A DNA stretch of 64,000 bases, taken from positions 620,001 through 684,000 of the forward strand of contig NZ_LQNT01000009.1 of assembly GCF_001619585.1 (NCBI RefSeq), given 5' to 3'. Shown here one piece after another: positions 53,496-61,372 of this stretch; within the stretch, counting starts at the first letter, position 1; every line of letters starts with the position of its first letter. The position numbers were made by a program, and so were the translations under genes. This DNA comes from Bhargavaea cecembensis (GTDB lineage: Bacteria > Bacillota > Bacilli > Bacillales_A > Planococcaceae). The notes under the pieces are model-generated. The model worked only from the letters and a program-made list of their open reading frames with translations. It was not told where the DNA came from and made no database searches.

Positions 53496-53660
53496 GGACA
53501 CCGGTCACCCCGCCTTTGTTCGAAAGTCAGCCACACTTCCTTTTATCTTACTCCTCCTCCCCGCACCACTCAAGACAGTCATGACGAAATGGAACGAATT
53601 CTGCCCGAAACGGTCGCTTTCCGGTACAATCGGATTATCAGGGGAAAAGGAGGAATTTTC

Positions 53661-54452
53661 ATGGATTTGAAACTTAAGGACAAGAATGTGCTGGTCATGG
53701 CTTCCAGCAAGGGACTGGGCCGGGCCATCGCACTGGAGTTTGCAAAGGAGGGGGCAGCCGTCTTCCTGACGAGCAGGAACACTGAAGCTCTTGAACAAAC
53801 TGCTGATGAGCTGAAGCGGGAATCCGGGAATGACAATATCCGCTTCCACCCGTGCGACATGTCCCGTGAAGAGAATATTTCGGGCCTTTTCCGCAAAGTC
53901 CGCGAAACATTCGGCGGGGTGGATGTTCTCATCAACAATACAGGAGGGCCGAAGCCCGGACGTTTTGCCGACGTGGAAGATGCGGACTGGTTCCGGGCAT
54001 TCGAGCAGAACCTTCTGAGTTATACGCGTACCATCCGCGAGGTCCTGCCGGGCATGCAGGAGAACAACTGGGGCCGCATCATCAATATCTCATCTTCCTC
54101 TACGAAGGAAGTGATTGACGGGCTGATTCTTTCCAATACATTCCGTGCCGGCATGGTCGGGCTGTCGAAATCTCTTGCCCGGGAATATGCCTCATCTGAC
54201 ATACTTGTGAATACAGTCGGCCCCGGCAGGATCGAAACCGACCGGATCGTTGAACTGGACACCGAGCGGGCGCGGAACATTGGCGTATCACCGAAAGAAG
54301 TCACTGAAAAAGCCAAGCAGAGCATCCCGATCGGCCGCTATGGTCAGCCGGATGAATTTGCCCGTGCCGTCGTCTTCCTGGCCTCAGGCGCCAATACGTA
54401 CCTCACCGGCCAGTCCATCGTGATTGACGGCGGCGTACTGAAGGCACTTTAA
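53661..54452 (+). CDS. SDR family protein lacking the catalytic Tyr-Lys pair
   Basis: A 263-residue Rossmann-fold protein. The cofactor motif is A-S-S-K-G-L-G instead of T-G-x-x-x-G-x-G, and the NNAG motif is N-N-T-G-G-P. In place of Y-x-x-x-K the sequence reads S-N-T-F-R-A-G-M. This atypical SDR group (FabG-like, often without the classical active site) is common in Bacillales and may not be a reductase. D-G-G at the end is intact. AGGAGG precedes the ATG. A strong terminator follows; single-gene transcript. Confidence 0.85.
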   Translation: MDLKLKDKNVLVMASSKGLGRAIALEFAKEGAAVFLTSRNTEALEQTADELKRESGNDNIRFHPCDMSREENISGLFRKVRETFGGVDVLINNTGGPKPGRFADVEDADWFRAFEQNLLSYTRTIREVLPGMQENNWGRIINISSSSTKEVIDGLILSNTFRAGMVGLSKSLAREYASSDILVNTVGPGRIETDRIVELDTERARNIGVSPKEVTEKAKQSIPIGRYGQPDEFARAVVFLASGANTYLTGQSIVIDGGVLKAL

Positions 54453-54467
54453 TTCAATCTGATCGAT

Positions 54468-54507
54468 AACACGGCAAGGGAATTCCTCCCTTGCCGTGTT
54501 CTGATTT
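54468..54507 (+). terminator. terminator after the SDR gene
   Basis: AACACGGCAAGGG and CCCTTGCCGTGTT form a 13-bp stem, then CTGATTT. Confidence 0.8.
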
Positions 54508-54559
54508 AGGACAGCTTGCCGATATGCAAAATATTTGTTATGCTGGACGAGTTGCTAAT

Positions 54560-54575
54560 TGTGAAATCCATCACA
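54560..54575. promoter_or_regulatory. FNR/CRP-type palindrome upstream of the NCS1 permease
   Basis: TGTGA-AATCCA-TCACA, a perfect match to the FNR/CRP consensus TGTGA-N6-TCACA. A TATACT sequence at 54595-54600 would place the site centre about 41 bases before a start of transcription near 54608, the class II activation position. Function is inferred. Confidence 0.6.
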
Positions 54576-54629
54576 TGGGAGAGTGGTTCATACCTATACT
54601 TACAATCAAATAGAACAAGGAGTGATTGA

Positions 54630-56033
54630 ATGACTTCAGTGTCCGTAGACAATCAGACAACGGCACAAGAAGCACAGACAGACGACTATTCATTGGACCG
54701 CGTCCCCCGTTCCGAACGGAAAATGGGATGGCTGAGCATCACAAACATCACATTCGGAATCGCCACTGCGATTTTCTACTTTCAGATGGGCAGTGTCATG
54801 GCTCTGCAGTTCGGCGCCATCAACGCCCTGATCTCCTCGGCTTATGCGATTATCGTCGCCGGCATCCTCGGTTCGTTCATCGCCTATTTCTCTGCGAAAT
54901 CCGGCATGAACGTCAACCTGATGTCCAGGGGCGGCGGATTCGGATATATCGGCGCCTCGCTCACGTCTCTCATTTACGCATCAAACTTTATCCTCTACGT
55001 TGCGTTTGAAGGACTGATCCTGGTCGCCGCCGTCCACACTTTCTTCCCTTCCATCCCCGAATGGTTGCTCATCGTTGTCTTTGGATCTATTGTCATCCCG
55101 CTGAACTGGTTCGGCATCAAGCAGCTGGACAAGCTTCAGAAGTGGTCGCTGCCAATTTTCTTCATCTTCCTGATCGCGGCGATCGTCTTCTCCTTCCTCA
55201 CCCCGTCCGTTTATGAAGGCTCATTCTGGACCTTCATGCCGGAAGGCGTCGAGGTCGGCGGCACCGCGCTTCTTGCGTGTATCGGGATGCATCACGGCAT
55301 CATGGGGCTCACTGCCCTGCTGGCTTCCGACTACTCCCGGTTCCTAAAGCCTGAGGACATCAAAAAGGGATCCGTCATCATCGGATTCGTCCCGCAAATT
55401 TTCTGTTTCGGCGTAATGGGCGGCCTTGGAATCTGGTTCGGCGTCCGCCTCGGCGAAGCCAACCCTGGTGTCTATATCGTGACGCTCCTCGGACTCGGCG
55501 GTGCACTGTTTACGCTGCTGACACAGCTCCGCATCAACGTGACCAACATCTACAGCGCCTCGCTGTCTCTTTCGAACTTCTTCGAAAACATGTTCCGCTT
55601 CACGCCTGGCCGCCGTTTCTGGGTGGTCGTAGCGGGCGTTATCGGGATCATGCTGATGCTCGGCGGGATTGTTGACCACCTGGGTGCTGTCATGACGTTC
55701 CAGGGCGTCTTCCTGCTCGCCTGGGCCGCAGTGCTTGTCGCTGATGCGCTCATCGTGAAAAAGATGCTAAAAATCGGACCGCTCTACTACGAGGCCCGTC
55801 AGCAATACCTGTATAAGTGGAATCCGGTCGGAACCGTTTCCCTGATTGTAGCAAGCGTTCTCGGCACCATCGCCGCGCTTGGCTTCATGGGAGAATTTCT
55901 TGCCAGTACCGCAGCGTTCTTCGCGGCCATCCTCGCTGCGATCCTGACCGTCGTGCTCGCAATTGCGACCAAGGGCCGCTATTACATGAAAAAGCAACCA
56001 GCAGATATGCCGGAGGAAGATTTCATTGCCTGA
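54630..56033 (+). CDS. Purine/cytosine permease (NCS1 family)
   Basis: A 467-residue transporter with about twelve helices. It has the NCS1 N-terminal G-I-A-T-A-I-F-Y-F-Q-M-G-S near 43 and S-R-G-G-G-F-G-Y-I-G near 98, plus the G-M-H-H-G-I-M-G-L-T-A-L-L-A-S-D-Y motif near 220. The substrate may be cytosine, purines, allantoin or a related compound; the sequence does not decide. AAGGAGTG precedes the ATG and an FNR/CRP-like site lies about 55 bases upstream of it. No nucleobase catabolic gene is adjacent. Confidence 0.9.
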   Translation: MTSVSVDNQTTAQEAQTDDYSLDRVPRSERKMGWLSITNITFGIATAIFYFQMGSVMALQFGAINALISSAYAIIVAGILGSFIAYFSAKSGMNVNLMSRGGGFGYIGASLTSLIYASNFILYVAFEGLILVAAVHTFFPSIPEWLLIVVFGSIVIPLNWFGIKQLDKLQKWSLPIFFIFLIAAIVFSFLTPSVYEGSFWTFMPEGVEVGGTALLACIGMHHGIMGLTALLASDYSRFLKPEDIKKGSVIIGFVPQIFCFGVMGGLGIWFGVRLGEANPGVYIVTLLGLGGALFTLLTQLRINVTNIYSASLSLSNFFENMFRFTPGRRFWVVVAGVIGIMLMLGGIVDHLGAVMTFQGVFLLAWAAVLVADALIVKKMLKIGPLYYEARQQYLYKWNPVGTVSLIVASVLGTIAALGFMGEFLASTAAFFAAILAAILTVVLAIATKGRYYMKKQPADMPEEDFIA

Positions 56034-56076
56034 CCACCTCCGGTCCGATCCACTCCCTGAATTCACAATTGCACAG

Positions 56077-56121
56077 ATAAAAGCCGCACCTGCCGGAAAT
56101 TCCGGCGGGTGCGGCTTTTAC
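56077..56121. terminator. bidirectional terminator
   Basis: AAAAGCCGCACC and GGTGCGGCTTTT stem with an inner GCCGGAAATTCCGGC hairpin, between convergent transporter genes. Confidence 0.92.
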
Positions 56122-56128
56122 ATATGGC

Positions 56129-57658
56129 TTATTCCCGGTATCCGGTGTTCGCGCGTACCGATACCTCTGCAAAACGCCGGGCATCGGACTCTTTTGAGAG
56201 AACTGTGCCTAGCCAGCCGCCGAGGAAACCGAGCGGCACGGAGACAATCGCAGGGTTCGTGAGCGGGAAGAGCGGCTCGCCTACGAGTATTGCAGCTCCG
56301 GCTTCAGGCGACAGTACGTTGGGGCTCACTGCAACGAGCACAAGTGCCGAGATGAGACCGAACAGCATCGCCATGATGGCACCCGTTGTATTGAATCGCT
56401 TCCAGTAGATCGTGTACAGAATGACCGGCAGGTTCGCGCTTGCCGCCACACAGAAGGCAAGCGACACGAGAAATGCCACGTTCAGCGACTGAGCACCGAG
56501 CGCCAGGAGAATCGAGAAGACAGAAACCCAGAGAGATGCCTGACGGGCCGCCTTCATCTCCTGTTGCTGGGTGGCTTGTCCTTTCTTGATGATCTGACCG
56601 TAGATATCATGAGCAAATGCCGAGGCACCCGTCAGGACAAGTCCGGCCACGACCGCAAGAATTGTAGCGAATGCCACAGCAGAGACAAACGACATGAGCA
56701 GATCCCCGCCGAGCGCTTCGGCAAGCAGCGGAGCAGCCATGTTTCCGGCAGGGTTTGCCGCCACGATGGCTTCATGCCCGACAAACGCCGCGGCTCCGAA
56801 GCCAAGGAAGATGGTCAGTACATAGAAGATACCGACAATCCAAGTAGCCGTAACAACAGAACTGCGCGCCGTTTTGGCATCCTTTACCGTGAAGAAGCGC
56901 ATCAGGATATGCGGCAGGCCTGCAGTACCCAGAACCAGCGCAAGCATAAGGGAAATCGTATCAAGCGGGACCGTATACTTCAGCCCCGGCTGCAGGAAAG
57001 CTTCACCGTGTGCGGTTGCTGTCTTGACCTCGCTGAACATCGTCATGATGCTGAAGTCGAATCGTGCAAAGACAAGTACAGCAATAACGACAGTTCCGAG
57101 CATAAGCAGGACCGCCTTGACGATCTGCACCCAGCTCGTTGCGGTCATGCCGCCGAACAGTACATAGATTGTCATCATGACACCGACGATGAGGACTGCG
57201 ATCCAGTAAGGTATTCCGAAAAGAAGCTGGATCAGCGCGCCAGCGCCGACAAGCTGTGCAATCATATAAAAAATGACGATGGTGATCGTACTGAAGGCAG
57301 CCGCCGCACGCACCTTCTTTGCATCAAAACGCGAATTAATCATGTCGGCAAGCGTATACTTGCCGAGGTTCCGGAGCGGTTCCGCAACCAGGAACATCAC
57401 AACCAGATAAGCAATCAGAAAACCGATAGAATAGAAGAATCCATCAAACCCGAAAAGTGCGATCATCCCCGCAATTCCGAGGAACGACGCGGCAGACAGA
57501 TAATCGCCCGCGATGGCAAGGCCATTCTGCCAGCCGGTCAGGCCTCCGCCCGCCGTATAGAATTCACCCGCTGTTGTCGTTCGCTTTGCAGCCCACCAGG
57601 TTATGTACAGCGTCAGCAGCACAATGCTCAAAAACAGGACAATGACTGTAGTGCTCAA
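56129..57658 (-). CDS. Sodium:solute symporter, ActP/YwcA-like (acetate type)
   Basis: A 509-residue protein with 13-14 helices of the SSS family. It has the N-terminal A-G-G-G-L-T-G-W-Q-N-G-L-A-I-A-G-D-Y-L-S-A-A-S-F (two overlapping parts) near 37-60, L-G-T-A-G-L-P-H-I-L-M-R-F-F-T-V near 243, and D-I-Y-G near 339, as in the monocarboxylate (acetate) symporters. TTG start at 57658 with AAGGGGGG upstream overlaps the DUF485 stop by 4 bases. Pairing with DUF485 is typical. Confidence 0.92.
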   Translation of the reverse strand: MSTTVIVLFLSIVLLTLYITWWAAKRTTTAGEFYTAGGGLTGWQNGLAIAGDYLSAASFLGIAGMIALFGFDGFFYSIGFLIAYLVVMFLVAEPLRNLGKYTLADMINSRFDAKKVRAAAAFSTITIVIFYMIAQLVGAGALIQLLFGIPYWIAVLIVGVMMTIYVLFGGMTATSWVQIVKAVLLMLGTVVIAVLVFARFDFSIMTMFSEVKTATAHGEAFLQPGLKYTVPLDTISLMLALVLGTAGLPHILMRFFTVKDAKTARSSVVTATWIVGIFYVLTIFLGFGAAAFVGHEAIVAANPAGNMAAPLLAEALGGDLLMSFVSAVAFATILAVVAGLVLTGASAFAHDIYGQIIKKGQATQQQEMKAARQASLWVSVFSILLALGAQSLNVAFLVSLAFCVAASANLPVILYTIYWKRFNTTGAIMAMLFGLISALVLVAVSPNVLSPEAGAAILVGEPLFPLTNPAIVSVPLGFLGGWLGTVLSKESDARRFAEVSVRANTGYRE

Positions 57659-58035
57659 GCCGATCCCCCCTTGATCTCTTTCTCGATAATCTCATCCGCT
57701 TCCACGTCGAACTTCAGGAATTTCCTGACGTACACCGTGCACAGGACCCACGTCATGATGAATTGGGCAGATGCATAAATCCAAGCCCAGGAAATGTCGC
57801 CAATCGCCGGTCTTTCCAGGACATTGGTGTACGACGTCAGGATCGGCAAGGAGAAGTAGAACACCAGGAAGAAAATTGTAAGCGGCAGGATGAACTTTTT
57901 CTTCTTCTCCAATAACTCCCTGAACCTGCTGCTTTCCGCGACTTGTACATAATCTACATTGGCTTTTCGCTGTTTCCCCCGTTGCTCCACTTTCGGAGTT
58001 GTCCGCTCCTCCGTGTAAACGCTTCCAGCTTTCAT
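57655..58035 (-). CDS. DUF485 membrane protein of the symporter operon
   Basis: A 126-residue protein with two transmembrane helices (about 50-70 and 84-106) and charged tails. F-Y-F-S-L-P-I-L-T-S-Y is the DUF485 signature. It is the usual partner of ActP-type symporters (YjcH/YwcB). AAGGGGG precedes the ATG. Confidence 0.92.
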   Translation of the reverse strand: MKAGSVYTEERTTPKVEQRGKQRKANVDYVQVAESSRFRELLEKKKKFILPLTIFFLVFYFSLPILTSYTNVLERPAIGDISWAWIYASAQFIMTWVLCTVYVRKFLKFDVEADEIIEKEIKGGSA

Positions 58036-58377
58036 GTATAATTACCCCCTTCACAATTGTTCCGGATAATAGACTCATTGTAAAAGATAAGGAATAAATA
58101 TTCAAAAGTTTTTTTACTTTCTGTTAAAAATAGTATTTAAGTCTTATTGTGTATTTAAACAAAAAGTTCCAAAACGGGGCCGCAGGACCCTCAGTGACAG
58201 AAATAAGGCACAGAACAGAATAAAGAAGACCTGACTGAGGGCCAGGTTTTATGGGCATCATCGCACCTTCGCCTCTTTTTTACGTTTCCTATTCCAATCT
58301 TTAGGTGAAGGATCTGGTTTCATCCGGTCACTCGGGGGAAATATTGTAGATAAACAGAATCTGAAAGGAGCCCAATC
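58036..58377. promoter_or_regulatory. spacer with candidate Sigma-B promoter for the DUF3243 gene
   Basis: A 342-base gap. GTTTCA at 58317-58322, 13 bases, then GGGAAA at 58336-58341: a weak match to Sigma-B. A short hairpin ACCTG...CCAGGT near 58233-58248 is followed by TTTT. Otherwise no structure. Confidence 0.4.
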
Positions 58378-58683
58378 ATGGACCAATTCAAGGACCAGCT
58401 TGAAAACAAGATGCAGGACTACAATAGTGAGGAAAAAGACCAGATTCTTGAGAACTTCAACCGCTTCAAGCAATTTCTCTCGCATAAGGTGGATAAAGGC
58501 GAAAAGATGGGCCTGAGCGAGGAGCAGCTCGCAAAGGGTGCCGAACTGGTTGCAAACTACCTCATGAAACATGAGGAGCCCCGTAACCGTGAGGAGCATC
58601 TGCTTCAGCAACTATGGAAAGTCGCAGATAAAGAACAGCAACACACACTCGCCCATCTTCTTGTCCGGCTGGTTCAACAATAA
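58378..58683 (+). CDS. DUF3243 family protein (YmfJ-like)
   Basis: A 101-residue helical protein. It has F-K-Q-F-L-S-H-K-V-D-K-G-E-K near 30, E-E-P-R-N-R-E-E-H-L-L-Q-Q-L-W near 66 and L-A-H-L-L-V-R-L-V near the end, which are the DUF3243 elements. Function is unknown. The start has GGAGCC upstream only, but the length fits the family. Confidence 0.88.
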   Translation: MDQFKDQLENKMQDYNSEEKDQILENFNRFKQFLSHKVDKGEKMGLSEEQLAKGAELVANYLMKHEEPRNREEHLLQQLWKVADKEQQHTLAHLLVRLVQQ

Positions 58684-58725
58684 TGATCTCCGCTTCAGGA
58701 ATATCTGAAATCCTCACTTGAATTT

Positions 58726-58764
58726 AAAGCGGCATTCCCCAGATAAGGAGAATGCCGCTTTTTG
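58726..58764. terminator. bidirectional terminator
   Basis: AAAGCGGCATTC and GAATGCCGCTTT stem between convergent genes. Confidence 0.9.
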
Positions 58765-59232
58765 CTATTTAAACAATTGAATTTTAGGGTCTTTGCCCAG
58801 TCTGACCAGCATTGAATGAAGCTGTCCCCTGTGATGCGCCATGTGTTCAAGGATCTGGACAAGCCAGCCGAACCGGGTGTCCGTCGTCCCCCACCAGGAC
58901 GTAGTAACCATGCTCAATTCCATTTCGGAATACCAATCGTACCGTTTTTTGAGATTTGCCAGGCCGCTGCAGAGTGCGGAGTAAATTTCATCCTGTGAGC
59001 GCGGCTCTGCCGATAGATAGAAATCTTCCATTTCAAATCTCGATGCTTCATCGGAGATCCGGGCATCCGCTTCGCAGATCAGGGCGATATGCGAGAGCAG
59101 TTCTCCGAGTGACCGTTTCCCCGGATCGGGCCGGTAATCCAACTCTTCATCGGTCAGGCCGGCAGTCAGCTCAGTGACCGTCCCGGCGATCCACTCAAGA
59201 TGATGAAAAATGCGTATGCAGGCTTCATTCAT
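58765..59232 (-). CDS. DinB family protein
   Basis: A 155-residue four-helix-bundle protein. Metal-site His residues are at positions 9-10 (F-H-H-L-E-W), in L-L-S-H-I-A-L and in L-E-H-M-A-H-H-R-G-Q-L. This is the DinB/YfiT-like layout, a group of metal-dependent thiol or nucleophile transferases. ATG at 59232 overlaps the pcp stop by 8 bases; the longer upstream frame is inside pcp. Expected cytosolic. Confidence 0.85.
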   Translation of the reverse strand: MNEACIRIFHHLEWIAGTVTELTAGLTDEELDYRPDPGKRSLGELLSHIALICEADARISDEASRFEMEDFYLSAEPRSQDEIYSALCSGLANLKKRYDWYSEMELSMVTTSWWGTTDTRFGWLVQILEHMAHHRGQLHSMLVRLGKDPKIQLFK

Positions 59233-59845
59233 CCGCAGATTTGCCTGCGATGGTCTCCAGGCAGACCCTGACTCCCCGAAGAAGGTCTTCGTGGCTCCAA
59301 CTTGGAATTTTCCCGTGCCGGATCGCCAGCTCATGTGATGCAGGAATATGGATAAAGCCGGACTTCATTTCCGGATTCTCCGTCCTGGCGTAGTTCAGGC
59401 CGGCATACATGACATTGTTGCAGAGATACGTGCCGGCTGTGTTGGAGATTTCCGCGGGCAGTCCGGATTCCAGAAGTGCGTCGACCATGGCCCGCACCGG
59501 AAGGGTAGAGAAATAGGCATCCGGTGCCTCTTCCTCAATCGGTTCATCCACCGGGCGGTGCCCTTCATTGTCGGCATCTCCATCTTTTACGTTTACTGCA
59601 ATCCGTTCAGGCGTGATTTTGTAACGGCCTGCTGCCAGTCCAAGAGAAACCGTGACATCCGGCTCCACTTCGCGGATGACTCCAATCAGTCTGGCGGACG
59701 CCTTTCCGAAATCAACAGGCAGGATCCGTGTGCAGACCTGATAGTCTCCAATGATTGTTTCGTCCAGTTCCTCCGCGATCCGCATCGTCGGATTCACAGG
59801 GTAGTCCAGGAATGGTTCAAAGCCTGTCAGCAAAATGGTTTTCAA
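59225..59845 (-). CDS. pcp: Pyroglutamyl-peptidase I
   Basis: A 206-residue cysteine peptidase of family C15. The catalytic triad is visible: Glu in P-E-R-I-A-V-N near 80, Cys in S-N-T-A-G-T-Y-L-C-N near 142, and His in S-G-F-I-H-I-P near 166. It removes N-terminal pyroglutamate in the cytosol. It overlaps the DinB gene and follows the thioesterase gene by 6 bases. Confidence 0.95.
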   Translation of the reverse strand: MKTILLTGFEPFLDYPVNPTMRIAEELDETIIGDYQVCTRILPVDFGKASARLIGVIREVEPDVTVSLGLAAGRYKITPERIAVNVKDGDADNEGHRPVDEPIEEEAPDAYFSTLPVRAMVDALLESGLPAEISNTAGTYLCNNVMYAGLNYARTENPEMKSGFIHIPASHELAIRHGKIPSWSHEDLLRGVRVCLETIAGKSADE

Positions 59846-59851
59846 ACAGAA

Positions 59852-60265
59852 TCACTTCCTTGTTGTAGATACTTTAAATGTGGCAGTAGCGTAGCCGATC
59901 AGTTCCGCTGCCTGATTATACAGTTTCCCTTCCATCAGGACGGTGCTCCTGTTTTGGTTGATGAGCGCTGCACGAGCGGTCATCGGTTCCCCGATCAGCG
60001 GCTTGAGGAACTGTGTCTGCATCTGGATCGTAACCGGTGCCTCAAAGCCCAGCTGGCGGATTTTCAGTCCCATCATCGTATCCAGGACGCTCATATAAAC
60101 GCCGCCATGCACCGTACTCTGGACATTGTCCAGCTCCTGTTTATATGGAAGGTACAGCTCGACATCGTCCTCGTCAAGCTTGGTGATCCGGAGGCCGAGA
60201 TGTTGAAAAAACTCGCTTGTTTCAAAATCCGCCCGGATGCGGTCAAAGTCGGTTGCAATCATCAT
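59852..60265 (-). CDS. PaaI/YdiI-type hotdog thioesterase
   Basis: A 137-residue hotdog protein with H-G-G-V-Y-M-S-V-L-D-T near 53-63, the PaaI-type active-site helix. Such enzymes hydrolyse acyl-CoA thioesters. AAAGGGAG precedes the ATG pair at 60265. First gene of a three-gene unit with pcp and dinB. Substrate unknown. Confidence 0.87.
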   Translation of the reverse strand: MMIATDFDRIRADFETSEFFQHLGLRITKLDEDDVELYLPYKQELDNVQSTVHGGVYMSVLDTMMGLKIRQLGFEAPVTIQMQTQFLKPLIGEPMTARAALINQNRSTVLMEGKLYNQAAELIGYATATFKVSTTRK

Positions 60266-60476
60266 TAAAACTCCCTTTTAAGTGAATACATAAGTAATCA
60301 CATTATAACATGGGAAAGAATTTAGACGGTGGTGAACTGAAGTGCATATCTAAGGAAGGGATACGACAATAAAAGTAACTTCTCTTCGGTCTCATTCTGA
60401 ATCCGTTTGATGGCATTACATAGGTCTGTCCTATCCTGAAAACGGGTAGGTTATGTAAAGAAATCTTTATTGTCTA

Positions 60477-61331
60477 ATGAGTAGTCAAGAAAGCGTGGTG
60501 TCTGCCTTGGAATCTGCTGTATTTATTAGGTCTGTCTGGCCATTGTTCAAGGGAGCGAAAACAGAAAAAATTCTTCTTTTCTATATGGACGAAGGATCCT
60601 TAAACCATATCGACATTACTGAAGAAGGTACTGCTTTTCAATCTGACATCTCATTGAAGAAAGTACGTGATGCTCTAACAATATTGGCAGGTCGGGATGT
60701 AATCCTAGCTCATAATCATCCATTCAATCTTCCGCAACCATCGAAAAAGGATATTGAAGCAACAGGGTTTTTAGGATCCCTTTTAGCATTGTGCGGTATT
60801 CGGCTTACAGATCATTTAATTGTCTCTCCATACGGCCATTTCAGTTTTAGGAATAACGAGATCATGGAGTCATTTATTCCTATTCAAACTACGGAAACTG
60901 CTGCAGAAGCTACTCGAACAATTCATTTCCGCCAGATAGCCCGGAATGATTCCACAATTTTACCCGGTCTGATGAAACAGTACGGAGAGTTACTGATCGG
61001 AAGACGTCGCATTATTTGTGCTCGCTCCTTTTCAGGTTTGTCATTACTCAACTTGATGCTTGATGAGCCTCACGGCACAAAAGATGAAAACGGCTGTATC
61101 TATATTATAAATTCCAGCAACTCTCGCCATGCAGATTATGTACGCAGAATCATCAATCCCCGCGCAGCTTTTGTATTTCATCCAACTACCCGAAACCTCG
61201 TTCCCATACCGCAGCATAAACGTAGAGAAGTACCTAAAATTTCAACAGGCAAAAGTCTGATCAACAAACTAAAATTTTATTTCCCTGCCCCATACCGCGC
61301 TTTCCATGGAACAAATATTATGGGTCACTAA
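60477..61331 (+). CDS. JAB/RadC-like domain protein with novel C-terminal region
   Basis: A 284-residue protein. Residues about 60-125 are a JAB/RadC-type domain: the metal site is I-L-A-H-N-H-P-F-N-L-P-Q-P-S-K-K-D near 75-91, and D-H-L-I-V-S near 111 is the RadC closing motif. The RadC helix-hairpin-helix part is missing. Residues 130-284 form a basic region I cannot assign (R-R-R-I-I-C-A-R, R-R-I-I-N-P-R-A-A-F). The start at 60477 is uncertain; no good ribosome site. The gene is much more AT-rich than its neighbours and stands alone, which suggests acquisition. Confidence 0.75.
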   Translation: MSSQESVVSALESAVFIRSVWPLFKGAKTEKILLFYMDEGSLNHIDITEEGTAFQSDISLKKVRDALTILAGRDVILAHNHPFNLPQPSKKDIEATGFLGSLLALCGIRLTDHLIVSPYGHFSFRNNEIMESFIPIQTTETAAEATRTIHFRQIARNDSTILPGLMKQYGELLIGRRRIICARSFSGLSLLNLMLDEPHGTKDENGCIYIINSSNSRHADYVRRIINPRAAFVFHPTTRNLVPIPQHKRREVPKISTGKSLINKLKFYFPAPYRAFHGTNIMGH

Positions 61332-61332
61332 A

Positions 61333-61367
61333 ATAAGAAGCAGCCGGCCATAGCCTGCTGCTTCTTA
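61333..61367. terminator. bidirectional terminator
   Basis: ATAAGAAGCAGC and GCTGCTTCTTAT stem with T-rich flanks, between the JAB gene and hutH. Confidence 0.88.
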
Positions 61368-61372
61368 TCCCG

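Noticed and set aside
56564-57778. Plus-strand frame of 404 codons over the sodium symporter
   Set aside because: Composition of charged repeats is typical of the complement of a membrane protein gene; no start signal.
59348-60268. Plus-strand frame of 306 codons over pcp and the thioesterase
   Set aside because: Covers two genes with clear catalytic motifs on the other strand.
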